From: Caldilineaceae bacterium
GTDB taxonomy: Bacteria; Chloroflexota; Anaerolineae; Caldilineales; Caldilineaceae
Direction of reading: 5' to 3'
Length of the DNA: 55,677 nt
Assembly: GCA_026989655.1 (NCBI GenBank)
Contig: JALSIX010000102.1
Location: 1 to 55,677 of the forward strand
Below, piece by piece: positions 1 to 8,960 of this stretch. The notes under the pieces were generated by a model. The model saw only the letters and a list, made by a program, of their open reading frames with translations, did no database searches and was not told where the DNA came from. The translations under genes were made by a program, and so were the position numbers. Numbering within the stretch: the first letter of the stretch is position 1; each line of letters begins with the position of its first letter.

Positions 1-1
1 C

Positions 2-130
2 GCCCGTGAATTCGAGCGGCGCAAGCCGCTGTCCGCTGCATGCCGTGTGACCAATTTGACCGACTTGCATCGCCACATCCTTCGTCTTCTGGGTCCGGCC
101 GTAGAAAAATACTACACCGGCCCCTTGTAA
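2..130 (+). CDS. 3' end of an unidentified gene (partial)
   Basis: An open frame enters from the left edge and stops at TAA (128-130), giving the last 42 residues of a protein that ends EKYYTGPL. The segment is basic and helical-looking (RRKPL, then LHRHILRLLGP). I do not recognise the family; a transposase tail is possible but unproven. Base composition here and in the following 230 bp is less GC-rich than in the operon to the right. Bases 131-361 hold no gene I can support; a 57-codon frame at 207-380 with a weak AAGGA in front has no recognisable features. Confidence 0.45.
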   Translation, partial: AREFERRKPLSAACRVTNLTDLHRHILRLLGPAVEKYYTGPL

Positions 131-361
131 CTGCGGAATGTGGGCTATATGACATCCTTGCGTCACAAATATAGCATGCCTGCCGCGGCGTCGCAAGGAA
201 CACTTCATGGCCCGGTGTTCCAAATATCTCGACCCGCTGCGAGGAGCGATCCGTCGCCCAAACGGCGCCCACCGCAACCCTCTGGACGACCGATTCCCAC
301 GCGACGAAGCGTCCCCTCTCGGAAGCGCCGCCCATTCGTCGAGTCTCCCGCTTGTCCCCCA

Positions 362-1825
362 TCAAGTCCCTGCCAGGTAGATCGGATTGCTCAGGGCCCA
401 GCGCCACGCTCGCCGATCCAGGTCTGGTGGTGCACCCTTGGGAAGGAGCCGGGCCGGCATCTCCCCTACCAACTCTGCCCGCACGTAGCGCCGTACCGGT
501 ACGATGGGACGCACGGTCTCGCCCTCCCGGGTGATGGGATGACGAAAGACCACCTCTCCGTCCGCGACCAGGCGGAGCTCGAAGCCCACCCCGGCCAGGA
601 CCCGCACGGTCAGGGGGAGTCTGCCCGGGGCCTGGGGTACCGTGCCCCCCATGGGGACCGGCCCGGTGGGCGTGGTGGCCTCCAGCTCCAGCCGGGGGCC
701 GGTGGGTCCAGCGCTGATGCATACACGGCCCTGGCGGATGGCGGCCAGGATCCCTTGGGGGGTGGGATCCGCGGTCCACACCCAGGTGGTGGGCATGGCC
801 AGGTGGCGGATCCCTGCGTAGCTGGGCAGCCGACAGTGGTAGTCGCTGCCGCCTACACCCGGCAGCCGCCGCCCCTGACCCAGGAGTTGGTCCCAGGTGG
901 CCAGGATCTGGGGATTTCCAAAGGGCCAGGGGGTGTGCCAGACCTCCATGGCGTCCACGGGCAGGTGGAAGCCGTACTCCCATGGGGGACCGCCGGGCTT
1001 GGGGTGGTTCAAGGAGCAGAGGCCCCCGGCCTGGTGGGCCTGGGCGATGACCTGGGCCATCTCCTGGGGCGTGCGGCAGCGGAAGTCGCACCAGCGGGCT
1101 GCGCCCCACACGTTCATGTGGCCGTAGTAGGTGGTCACCTCCTGGCCGGGGATGAGGACGAGGCCTTGGTGGGCCAGTTGGGCCAGCTCCCGGTGGTGGC
1201 TGACCGTATTGTGGTCGGTGACGGCCAGGAAGTGGAGGCCCAGGGCCTGGGCCTCCTGGAGGAGCTGTGCCGGCGGTGCCTCTGCGTCGCTGTGCCAGGT
1301 ATGGGTGTGGAGATCCCCCCGGAGCCATTGTCCCGGGCTTTGGGCAGGGCTTTTCGTGTAGTCAAGAGGGGCGGCCGAGACCCAGGCCTCTCTGCAGCTC
1401 CGACCGGCACCGTCCCCAGCCGCGGGCTCGACAGTCACCTGGATGCGGACGTCCACCCCTGCTGGGTGGATCCGATAGAGGCCCAGGATCACGTGATAGC
1501 GCCCCGGCGGCAGGGGGCCTGGGAGATAGCCCGGGGTGGCCGTCTCCACGCCCACGGTGAACTCCCGCCGCGCGGATCCGCTCCATCCTCGAAAACCTGG
1601 ACCCTCAGGGAACGCCGTTCCTCGGGGGTCGAAGAGGCCGATGTCCACCACGCTGCTCGGGGGGCCTGCATTCCCTCCCTCTGCCCGCGCGGCGTCGGCG
1701 TACGTGTAGCGCACGGTGAGCCGTTGGGCCGGGGCCGGGAGATCCAGGGGGATGTACGCGTAGTCGCTGCGGGCCTTGTCCTCGGGCGTGAAGTGCCCTT
1801 CCCAGAGGATGGTGTGGACGCCCAT
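362..1825 (-). CDS. PHP-domain metallohydrolase, CehA/McbA-like
   Basis: A 487-residue protein whose N-terminal ~150 residues look like a beta-sandwich. A PHP domain follows, opening at about residue 170 with GDLHTHTWHSD; His173, His175 and Asp180 are the expected first metal ligands. TDHNT, a later Glu-containing GQEVTTYYGH stretch and a C-terminal GSDYH complete the metal site. Enzymes of this family hydrolyse phosphoester or carbamate-type substrates using two or three metals; the substrate cannot be read from sequence. No signal peptide is visible. The start lies 7 bp after the stop of the upstream ATPase gene, so it should be the last gene of the importer operon. It may act on the imported compound, which is inference. 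Confidence 0.85.
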   Translation of the reverse strand: MGVHTILWEGHFTPEDKARSDYAYIPLDLPAPAQRLTVRYTYADAARAEGGNAGPPSSVVDIGLFDPRGTAFPEGPGFRGWSGSARREFTVGVETATPGYLPGPLPPGRYHVILGLYRIHPAGVDVRIQVTVEPAAGDGAGRSCREAWVSAAPLDYTKSPAQSPGQWLRGDLHTHTWHSDAEAPPAQLLQEAQALGLHFLAVTDHNTVSHHRELAQLAHQGLVLIPGQEVTTYYGHMNVWGAARWCDFRCRTPQEMAQVIAQAHQAGGLCSLNHPKPGGPPWEYGFHLPVDAMEVWHTPWPFGNPQILATWDQLLGQGRRLPGVGGSDYHCRLPSYAGIRHLAMPTTWVWTADPTPQGILAAIRQGRVCISAGPTGPRLELEATTPTGPVPMGGTVPQAPGRLPLTVRVLAGVGFELRLVADGEVVFRHPITREGETVRPIVPVRRYVRAELVGEMPARLLPKGAPPDLDRRAWRWALSNPIYLAGT

Positions 1826-1832
1826 GGGTTCT

Positions 1833-2894
1833 CTAGCTCACTCCTCGGAGGGACAGCTTCTCCGCGAGGTGGCAGCTGACGAAGTGGCCGGGCGTGATCT
1901 CCCGCAACGGGGGTTCCTCCTGGGCGCAGCGGGGTTCGGCATAGGGGCAACGGGGATGGAAATAGCACCCCGAGGGTGGGCTGGCCGGGCTGGGCACATC
2001 CCCTTCCAGGACGATCCGCTCCCGCTTCACCCGAGGGTCTGGCTTGGGGATCGCGGAGAGCAGGGCCTCGGTGTAGGGGTGGCGGGGTTGGGCGAAGAGC
2101 TCCTCGGTCTCGGCCGTCTCCACCAGCTTGCCCACGTACATGACGGCCACGTGGTGGCACATCCAGCGGATGACGCTCATGTTGTGGGCGATGAAGAGGT
2201 AGGTGAGCTGGAACTGCTCCTGGAGGTCCTCCATCAGGTTCAGCACCTGGGCCTGGACCGAGACGTCCAGCGCGGAGACGGGTTCATCGGCCACGATGAA
2301 CTCTGGGTTCAGGGCCAGGGCCCGGGCCAGGCTGATGCGCTGGCGCTGGCCTCCGCTGAACGCGTGGGGATAGCGGTTCATGTGTTCGGGGCTCAGGCCC
2401 ACGGCCCGGAGCAGCTCCGCCACCCGGTCCTCCAGTTCCTGGCCCCGGCAGACCCGATTGATCACCAGGGGCTCGCCCACGATCTGCTTCAGGGTGAGCC
2501 GGGGATTCAGGCTGGAGTAGGGATCCTGGAAGACGATCTGGAGGTTGCGCCGGTATTTGCGCATCTGCTCCGCGCCCAGCGCCTCGATGTGGACCGGACC
2601 ATCCTGGGCGTCGTGGTAGATGATCTGGCCGCCGGTGGGATCCAGCAGGCGGACGATGCAGCGTCCGGTGGTGCTCTTGCCGCAGCCGCTCTCCCCCACC
2701 AGCCCAAAGGTATCCCCCCGAGGCACGGCAAAGGAGACCCCGTCCACGGCCTTCACGTGGCCCATGGTTCGGCGCAGAAAGCCCTTGCGGATGGGGAAGT
2801 GCATCTTCAGATCCTGCACCTCCAGCAGCACCGGGCGTTCTCCGTGGGTGGCAGGCGGGGCAGAGGGCGTGGGGATGGACGAGGGCATGCTCAT
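1833..2894 (-). CDS. dppF: Peptide-type ABC transporter ATP-binding protein (DppF/OppF-like)
   Basis: A 353-residue cytoplasmic ATPase that should energise the importer encoded upstream. Visible motifs are Walker A (GESGCGKST), the ABC signature SGGQRQR, Walker B ending VADEP, and the C-terminal oligopeptide/dipeptide-type extension with a Cys-rich segment ([14 protein letters not shown]) that in this subfamily often binds an Fe-S cluster. The frame is open upstream to 2957, but ATG at 2894 overlaps the TGA of the preceding dppD-like gene in an ATGA arrangement, so it is the preferred start. It is followed 7 bp later by the PHP hydrolase gene. Confidence 0.93.
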   Translation of the reverse strand: MSMPSSIPTPSAPPATHGERPVLLEVQDLKMHFPIRKGFLRRTMGHVKAVDGVSFAVPRGDTFGLVGESGCGKSTTGRCIVRLLDPTGGQIIYHDAQDGPVHIEALGAEQMRKYRRNLQIVFQDPYSSLNPRLTLKQIVGEPLVINRVCRGQELEDRVAELLRAVGLSPEHMNRYPHAFSGGQRQRISLARALALNPEFIVADEPVSALDVSVQAQVLNLMEDLQEQFQLTYLFIAHNMSVIRWMCHHVAVMYVGKLVETAETEELFAQPRHPYTEALLSAIPKPDPRVKRERIVLEGDVPSPASPPSGCYFHPRCPYAEPRCAQEEPPLREITPGHFVSCHLAEKLSLRGVS

Positions 2895-3964
2895 GGCTGG
2901 ACCTCCGGGCCATGGGCCATCGCGGGTTGGGGTGGGGGATCTGCGAACAGGACACACCGTACTTCCCGGCCGTCGTCCAGGGAGACCATGGGGGGGTCCA
3001 CCCTATCGCAGACGCCGGGGATGAACTCTGGACAGCGGGGGTGGAAAGGGCATCCCGGCGGCATGACCGATGGATCCGGCACGTTGCCCCGGATGACGGC
3101 CAATCGCCGTTGTTTGCGCTTCTCCAGCCGGGGGATGGAGCGGAGCAGGCTCTTGGTGTAGGGGTGTCGAGGATCGTAGAAGATGGCCTCCACCTCCGCC
3201 CGTTCCACCACCTTGCCCAGGTACATGACCGCCACCTGGTGGCACATCTCGGCCACCACCCCCAGGTCGTGGGTGATGAAGATGATGCTCATGCCCGTCT
3301 CCTGCTGCAGCTCCTGCATCAGGTCCAGGATCTGGGCTTGGGTGGTCACGTCCAGCGCGGTGGTGGGCTCGTCCGCGATGAGCAGGGCCGGGTTGCAGCT
3401 CAGGGCGACGGCGATCATCACCCGCTGGCGCATGCCGCCGCTGAGTTGGTGGGGGTAGCTGTCGAAGATCCGCTCGGGCTCGGGCAGGCGGACCTTGCGC
3501 AGAGCCTCCACGCCGATCTCGCGGCCCTCCCGTCGGTCCACCTGCTGGTGGAGGGTGATGGCCTCCAACAGGTGGTCCCCCACGGTGTAGAGGAGGTCCA
3601 GGGAGGTCATGGGCTCCTGGAAGATCATGGCGATCTCGTTGCCCCGGATGTCCCGCATGGCCTTGCCCCGGGGATCCAGCCCGGTGATGGGGACCTCTTC
3701 CACCTGGGTCGAGCTGTGGTCACAGGCCTTGGAGCGGTAGTAGACGATCTCGCCCTGGACGATGCGGCCGGGCTTGGGCAGGATGTGCATGACGCACTGG
3801 GCGGTGACGCTCTTGCCACAGCCGCTCTCCCCCACCAGCCCCACCACCTGGCCTCGTCCCACGTCCACGTCCACGCCCGAGAGGGCCCGGATCACCCCGG
3901 CCTCGGTGTGGAAGTGGACGTGCAGGTCTCGAATGCGGAGGATGGGGTCGTTCGAAGGGTCCAT
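2891..3964 (-). CDS. dppD: Peptide-type ABC transporter ATP-binding protein (DppD/OppD-like)
   Basis: A 357-residue ATPase, partner of the next gene in a heterodimeric motor. Walker A is GESGCGKSV, the signature is SGGMRQR, and Walker B ends [10 protein letters not shown]. The C-terminal oligopeptide-transporter domain carries a [10 protein letters not shown] motif. The ATG at 3964 has a short leader after the dppC-like gene (50 bp gap). Order and overlaps show co-transcription with binding protein, permeases and the second ATPase. The name reflects family membership only; dipeptides, oligopeptides, nickel or sugars are all possible substrates. Confidence 0.93.
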   Translation of the reverse strand: MDPSNDPILRIRDLHVHFHTEAGVIRALSGVDVDVGRGQVVGLVGESGCGKSVTAQCVMHILPKPGRIVQGEIVYYRSKACDHSSTQVEEVPITGLDPRGKAMRDIRGNEIAMIFQEPMTSLDLLYTVGDHLLEAITLHQQVDRREGREIGVEALRKVRLPEPERIFDSYPHQLSGGMRQRVMIAVALSCNPALLIADEPTTALDVTTQAQILDLMQELQQETGMSIIFITHDLGVVAEMCHQVAVMYLGKVVERAEVEAIFYDPRHPYTKSLLRSIPRLEKRKQRRLAVIRGNVPDPSVMPPGCPFHPRCPEFIPGVCDRVDPPMVSLDDGREVRCVLFADPPPQPAMAHGPEVQP

Positions 3965-4014
3965 GGTCGGATCCTGGGGTCAGAGGTCCTGGAGGGACAC
4001 CGGGTTGGGCCGGG

Positions 4015-5184
4015 TCAGATGGCGTAGGGGTCCACCGCGTCCCGGATGCCGTCGCCGATGAAGTTGTAGCAGAGGACGGCCAGGATGACGAAAGCCCCCG
4101 GGATCATGATCCAGGGGTGTTTCACCACCACGCTGACCGTCTGCGCATCCTGGAGCAGGGTGCCCCAGCTCACCGCGGGGGGCAGGATGCCCAGGCCCAG
4201 AAAGCTCAGCGCGGTCTCGGCCAGGATCATGCCCGGGATGGCCAGGGTGGCCACCACAATGATGTGGCTCAGCGCATTGGGCAACATGTGGACCAGGATG
4301 ATCCGGGTGTGGGACGCGCCCGCGGCCTTGGCCGCGGCGGTGTAGTCCATCTCCCGGTAGGCCAGGACCTTGGCCCGGACCTGGCGGGCCAGGCTGGTCC
4401 AGCCGATGAGGGAGAGGATGACGGAGATGGCCAGGAACCGTTTCACCGTGGACCAATCTGGGGGCAGCGCGGCGGCCAGGGCCGCCCACAGGGCCACATC
4501 CGGGAAGGACATGAGCAGCTCCACCACCCGCTGCATGACCATGTCCACGATGCCCCCGAAGTAGCCGGAGATGGTGCCCAGGATCGAGCCCAGGAGGATG
4601 GTCAGGGTGACCCCCACCAGGCCCACGGAGAGGGAGACCCGCCCTCCGAAGAGGATCCGGGCCACCATGTCCCGGCCCAGACGATCCGTGCCCAGGAGGA
4701 AGACGGTGCCCGGCTCCTCCACGCCGTAGAGGTGGATGTCCGTCTCGAACAGCCCCAAGATCTTGTAGGGGCGGCCCCGGACGAAGAAGTAGACCGGGTA
4801 GATCTGGCTGGGGTCGTCCTCGTGGATCCAGAGCAGGTTCTCCGTGTCCAGGACGGTCTGGGTGCCGTAGACAAAGGGGCGCCAGCGGAAGTTTCCCTCC
4901 GGATCGATCCAGCGCAGCCGCTGTGGGGGGCGGAGGACGAAGTCCTCGTTCACTGTCAGGTGGTCGTATGGGGTGAAGAAGTCCGCGAAGATGACCAGCA
5001 CGTACAGGATCCCCAGCACGACCACACTGGCCACGGCCAGCCGGTTGCGGAGGAAGCGGCGCCAGATCAGGTACCAGATGGACCAGCGGCCCACGTCCGT
5101 GGCCACCACCGTGGCCACGGGGGCCGACGCCTCCAGGGCCAGCTCCTCGCCGGTGTAGAGCCTCTGTCGGGGCGTTTGAGCCAT
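4015..5184 (-). CDS. dppC: Peptide-type ABC transporter permease (DppC/OppC-like)
   Basis: A 389-residue inner-membrane permease. It has an N-terminal cytoplasmic stretch, a first membrane helix near residues 45-65, then an extended external loop of over 100 residues, as usual for OppC-type subunits though long here. The BPD transport domain with five further helices follows. The EAA loop that docks onto the ATPase is visible (KAAGASHTRIILVHMLPN). The gene lies 15 bp downstream of the dppB-like gene and pairs with it to form the channel. Confidence 0.93.
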   Translation of the reverse strand: MAQTPRQRLYTGEELALEASAPVATVVATDVGRWSIWYLIWRRFLRNRLAVASVVVLGILYVLVIFADFFTPYDHLTVNEDFVLRPPQRLRWIDPEGNFRWRPFVYGTQTVLDTENLLWIHEDDPSQIYPVYFFVRGRPYKILGLFETDIHLYGVEEPGTVFLLGTDRLGRDMVARILFGGRVSLSVGLVGVTLTILLGSILGTISGYFGGIVDMVMQRVVELLMSFPDVALWAALAAALPPDWSTVKRFLAISVILSLIGWTSLARQVRAKVLAYREMDYTAAAKAAGASHTRIILVHMLPNALSHIIVVATLAIPGMILAETALSFLGLGILPPAVSWGTLLQDAQTVSVVVKHPWIMIPGAFVILAVLCYNFIGDGIRDAVDPYAI

Positions 5185-5199
5185 GGCGATCGGTCCTCC

Positions 5200-6183
5200 T
5201 CACTCGTAGCGGATGCGAGGATCGATCCAGGCCAGGAGCAGGTCGGCCAGGAAGTTCCCCACCACCAAGGCGGTGGAGAGGAACATGAGGAAGGTCCCGG
5301 CCAGGAACATGTCCTGGTTGCGCAGGGCCTCGAAGTAGAGCGGGCCGGTGGTGGGCAGGCTCAGGACCACGCTGACCACCAGGGAGCCGGAGATGATGGA
5401 GGGCAGGCTCATGCCCAGGAGCATGATGAGGGGATGGATGGCGTTGCGCACCGCGTGTTTCCAGATCACCGCGTACTCCGGCAGGCCCCGGGCCCGAGCC
5501 GCCTGGACATACTGCATGTTGAGCACGTCCAGCAGGTTGCCCCGCATCATGCGCATGAGCCCGGCCGTCCCCGAGGTCCCCACCACCACCACTGGGAGCC
5601 AGAGATGTTTGAGGAGGTCCCAGAGCTTGGCCAGGTTCCAGGGCGCGTCGATGTATTCGTTGGAGAAGAGACCGCCCACGGACTGGCCGAAGTAGCGCTG
5701 GGCGATGACCATGAGCACCAGGGCCAGCATGAAGTTGGGGATGGAGAGGCCGGCCATGCCCACCACCGCGGCCAGGTTGTCGCCGATCTGGTACTGGTGG
5801 GTCGCGGCGTAGACACCCAGGGGAATGGCAATGGCCCAGGTGAAGAGCAGGGTGGCCACGGAGATGAGGATGGTGTAGCCCAGCCGTTCCCAGATCAGGT
5901 CCTTCACCTCTCGGTTGTACTGGAAGGAGCGGCCGAAGTCGCCCCGGACAAAGCCGGTGGCCCACTTCCAGTACTGGACGTGGAGGGGCTGATCCAGGGC
6001 GAACCGTTTCCGCAGGGCCTCGATCTCGCTCTCCGCGGTGCTGGTGCCCTGGATCTGCCGTTGGGCGATGTAGACGTCCAGGTAGGTTCCCGGGGGCAGG
6101 TTGATGATGCCGAAGCCCACGATGGAGATGAGGATCAGGGTGGACACCATGTAGATCAGGCGGCGCGCGATGTAGGCCAGCAT
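5200..6183 (-). CDS. dppB: Peptide-type ABC transporter permease (DppB/OppB-like)
   Basis: A 327-residue permease with the typical OppB opening MLAYIARRLIY, a first membrane helix at residues 9-30, an external segment with the family GLDQP-like motif (ALDQPLHVQYWKW), and the transport domain with about five more helices. The EAA loop reads ARARGLPEYAVIWKHAVRN. It ends IDPRIRYE, as is common in this family. The preceding 86 bp separating it from the binding-protein gene hold a strong terminator-like hairpin, so permease expression may depend on partial readthrough. Confidence 0.93.
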   Translation of the reverse strand: MLAYIARRLIYMVSTLILISIVGFGIINLPPGTYLDVYIAQRQIQGTSTAESEIEALRKRFALDQPLHVQYWKWATGFVRGDFGRSFQYNREVKDLIWERLGYTILISVATLLFTWAIAIPLGVYAATHQYQIGDNLAAVVGMAGLSIPNFMLALVLMVIAQRYFGQSVGGLFSNEYIDAPWNLAKLWDLLKHLWLPVVVVGTSGTAGLMRMMRGNLLDVLNMQYVQAARARGLPEYAVIWKHAVRNAIHPLIMLLGMSLPSIISGSLVVSVVLSLPTTGPLYFEALRNQDMFLAGTFLMFLSTALVVGNFLADLLLAWIDPRIRYE

Positions 6184-6205
6184 AGGCCCTCCTCCACACC
6201 TCTGG

Positions 6206-6255
6206 AAAAAGGCACCGCGTGGCGCCTCCGGCTCTGCTGCGGGCCACGCGGTGCC
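6206..6255 (-). terminator. Intrinsic-terminator-like hairpin between binding-protein and permease genes
   Basis: A perfect 13-bp inverted repeat (GGCACCGCGTGGC at 6211-6223 and GCCACGCGGTGCC at 6243-6255) with a 19-nt loop. On the minus strand it is followed directly by five Ts (6206-6210). It lies 15 bp after the binding-protein stop codon inside an otherwise continuous operon. This is the usual place for partial termination or an mRNA-stabilising structure that raises binding protein over permease. Confidence 0.75.
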
Positions 6256-6269
6256 AGGGGAGCAGGGGA

Positions 6270-8366
6270 CTACTCCATGTCCTTGTAGTAGAACTGCTCG
6301 GGGAAGACCGCACCGAAGTAGACCATGATCCAGGGGTTGGTGAAGCCTCCGGTGCCGAGCTGTTCCCGGGTGGTGGGCACGTTGCCCACGTTCCTCTGGG
6401 CCACCACGATGGTGGGGATGTTGGCCACGGTGCCGATGAAGAAGGGGCCTTCCTCGATGTGCACCTTCATGATCTCGAAGACGAGCTGCTCCCGTTTCTC
6501 GTCATCCGGCTCGATCTTGGCCTGGTCGTAGATGGCCCATAGCCGAGTCACGGGGTTGTCCGGCGGCGGCTCCTCCCGAGGCGGGTTCCGGTCCATGGGG
6601 TCCTTGTCCAGCTCCGTGCCCTCCTTGGGGGTGCCCAGGGTCGCGTACCAGGCGCCGTAGAGAGGGGCCCAGCGGTGGTTGCCGATGGGGACCACCCACT
6701 GGGGATAGACCAGGTGGTTCGGGCCGTCGCCCACCTCCCAGCCGCCCCGGATGTCGATCTGGTTGCCCTCCTGCATGACCGTGATCTGTTCACTGGGTAC
6801 CGGGTTGATGATGGTCTTCAGCCCCACGGCCTCCCAGTTCTCCTTGATGATCTCGTCGGTCAGGGTGTGTTCTCGGGAGGCATTGGCCGAGATGTCGATC
6901 CGGAGGACCAACTCCTTGCCGCTGGGCAGATCCCGCCAGCCATCGCCGTCCTGGTCCACCACCCCGGCCTCGTCCAGCAGGGCCTTGGCCTTTTCGGGAT
7001 CGTACTCCACGGCCAGGTCCCGCCACTGTTCGAAGAGCCGCCGTCCCTCCTCGGTGCGGTTGTACTCGATGGCCTTGGGGCTCATGGTGCCGGTGGTCTT
7101 GAAGCCGGTGCCGAAGTAGACCACCTTCTGGATCTTGTCCCGGTCGATGGCGTGGGAGAGGGCCCGGCGGAAGCGCTTGTCCTGGTAGACGGCCCGCTTC
7201 TCCGGGTCCGGGTGGGTGTAGTTGGGGTAGACCAGGGAGCCGGTGCCGGAACCGCCGTCCCAGAGCATGACGTTCAGGTTGGCCCGCTCCTCCGCATCCT
7301 TGAAGACCGAGAGCTCGCTGAGGGGCTGGTACTTGCAGGGCCGGCCACAGAAGGCCTGCTCGCCGTTGATCACCTTCAGCTTGGAGACCTCCAGGTCCTC
7401 CACGAAGGTCACCTCCACCCGGTCCCAGTAGGGAAGCTGGTTCCCCTCCGGATCCACCGCGTAGTAGTAGGGGTTTCGCTCCAGGATCATCCGGGTGCCC
7501 GGTTCGTAGAGGACGGGCATCCACGCGTTCAGGACCGGCCGCTCCGGGTTGATCTGCCAGAGCCGCTTCTCGTCGAAGACCTCGTAGGTGTCGTACTCGT
7601 CCGAGTACTTGGGGTGGAACTGCATCAGGTAGTGTTTGGGCACCACGAAGGTCTCGCTCCGATCCGGCACTCCGCTGTTGGGCCACATGGCCAGCCGGTC
7701 GGGGAAGAGGGGGGCCGGCGCGGCGAACGTGAACTTCAAGGTGTAGTCGTCGATCTTCTCCAGCTCCGCGGTTTTGCCGCCCGCGATCATCCAATCCGGG
7801 GGGCTCTCCGGGAAGTCCGGATTCAGGGCCATGTCCTCCCACCAGAAGAGGATGTCGTCCACGGTGAAGGGCTCGCCGTCGGACCACTTGGTCCCCTCCC
7901 GGAAGTAGAGGATCCACTCTGTCTTGTCCTCATTGGACTCCCAGCCCTTGGCCAGGCCCGGGCGCTTGTCCAGGCCATCTCGTACCCAGTGGATGGGCGA
8001 GTGGCCGTACATGGCCATGGCCAGGTGGTTGCCGTTCTTGTCCGTGTCGAAACGGCGCCAGGTCCCGCCGTACTTGCCGATGCTCTCGAACACCGGGATC
8101 ACGTAGGGCTCCTTGGGGATGCGCTCCTCCAGCGGGGGAAGCTCTCCTGCCAGCACCTTCTCCCGCAACATGGGGGCCTCCCGGATGGCCTCGGCGGGTG
8201 CCGCTTCCTCCTCCGCGGCCGGCGCCGCCTCCTCCGGGGGCGCGGCCGCCTCCTCCGGGGCTGGCTGTTCTGCCGGTGGGGCCGCCTGCTGGCAGGCGCT
8301 CAGCACCAGGCCGAGCACCAAGACCAGGGATACCCACCACAGGCCTCGGGTGGATCTGGGCAACAT
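6270..8366 (-). CDS. ABC transporter substrate-binding lipoprotein, family 5
   Basis: A 698-residue extracytoplasmic solute-binding protein (SBP_bac_5). A lipoprotein signal peptide ends in LVLSAC with the lipidated Cys at residue 25. An Ala/Glu/Pro-rich tether of about 40 residues follows, then the large two-lobed family-5 fold. It is longer than the usual 500-600 residues. The start has an excellent Shine-Dalgarno sequence (AAGGAGGAAGACC then ATG). It is the first gene of the importer operon and should set substrate specificity, which I cannot infer. Confidence 0.92.
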   Translation of the reverse strand: MLPRSTRGLWWVSLVLVLGLVLSACQQAAPPAEQPAPEEAAAPPEEAAPAAEEEAAPAEAIREAPMLREKVLAGELPPLEERIPKEPYVIPVFESIGKYGGTWRRFDTDKNGNHLAMAMYGHSPIHWVRDGLDKRPGLAKGWESNEDKTEWILYFREGTKWSDGEPFTVDDILFWWEDMALNPDFPESPPDWMIAGGKTAELEKIDDYTLKFTFAAPAPLFPDRLAMWPNSGVPDRSETFVVPKHYLMQFHPKYSDEYDTYEVFDEKRLWQINPERPVLNAWMPVLYEPGTRMILERNPYYYAVDPEGNQLPYWDRVEVTFVEDLEVSKLKVINGEQAFCGRPCKYQPLSELSVFKDAEERANLNVMLWDGGSGTGSLVYPNYTHPDPEKRAVYQDKRFRRALSHAIDRDKIQKVVYFGTGFKTTGTMSPKAIEYNRTEEGRRLFEQWRDLAVEYDPEKAKALLDEAGVVDQDGDGWRDLPSGKELVLRIDISANASREHTLTDEIIKENWEAVGLKTIINPVPSEQITVMQEGNQIDIRGGWEVGDGPNHLVYPQWVVPIGNHRWAPLYGAWYATLGTPKEGTELDKDPMDRNPPREEPPPDNPVTRLWAIYDQAKIEPDDEKREQLVFEIMKVHIEEGPFFIGTVANIPTIVVAQRNVGNVPTTREQLGTGGFTNPWIMVYFGAVFPEQFYYKDME

Positions 8367-8960
8367 GGTCTTCCTCCTTGTGGTGTGAAAGGGCGGATAC
8401 GGACGACTGAAATCGGTTCAGAAGCTCAGGATACAGCCACCACGGAGATTCGGACAGAGGCACGAAACCCAAAGCGCTTCACGGGATTCGGGACGGTCGT
8501 GCGAGCACCTTTGCCGAGACCATGTTTCCGCTGTGGACATGTCCCACGACCGGGAAGTGGATGTCGCCGTGGAGAGGTTCCACCACCAGTGCGTCCGGAG
8601 GCCGAAGGAAGACCTTCTCTCTGCTTTACAACTCTACCATGGGGGCGCGCAGGGGGGCAAACGGGCAAAAATTTTCAGTTTGCCGTCAGTTCTGTGGCGC
8701 GGACATCTGCTGTTGGCGTACCCCGGTATGGGCATCCGCTGTCCTCGCCTGGGCCGGCCACCCTGTGGTGCCCGCACGCTCTCTGCCGTCTCGGCGCTGT
8801 GATCGTCGACACCTCTCTTCCGTGGTCCATTCCCTATCGGTGCGGGCGTGCATCTGATAGGCTGCAGCCATCGCGAACCTTTTGAAGTGCCTTTTTCCAG
8901 ATGCGGATCTCCAGGCAGACCCCGCTACCGGCCCGATGTATCCAACCAGGAGAGAGAACC
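8367..8960. other. Divergent intergenic region with operator-like palindromes
   Basis: 594 bp without a supportable gene, between the importer operon (leftward) and the repeat-containing serine hydrolase gene (rightward). It holds CTGAA-N5-TTCAG at 8407-8421 and an AAGCGCTT palindrome at 8472-8479, resembling the core of LacI-family operators. Both lie 40-115 bp upstream of the binding-protein start, where a regulator of the importer would be expected. A third inverted repeat lies at 8656-8684. No convincing -35/-10 pair was found. Confidence 0.35.
8656..8684. repeat. Inverted repeat GGCAAAC-N15-GTTTGCC
   Basis: Perfect 7-bp arms at 8656-8662 and 8678-8684 flank an A5T4 core inside the divergent intergenic region. 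It could be an operator or a weak bidirectional terminator; its function is unknown. Confidence 0.4.

Noticed and set aside
4117-6288. Long plus-strand open frame opposite the two permease genes
   Set aside because: It is composed of His/Gln/Gly/Asp-rich sequence typical of antisense translation of GC-rich genes, while both permeases on the other strand are clear family members.
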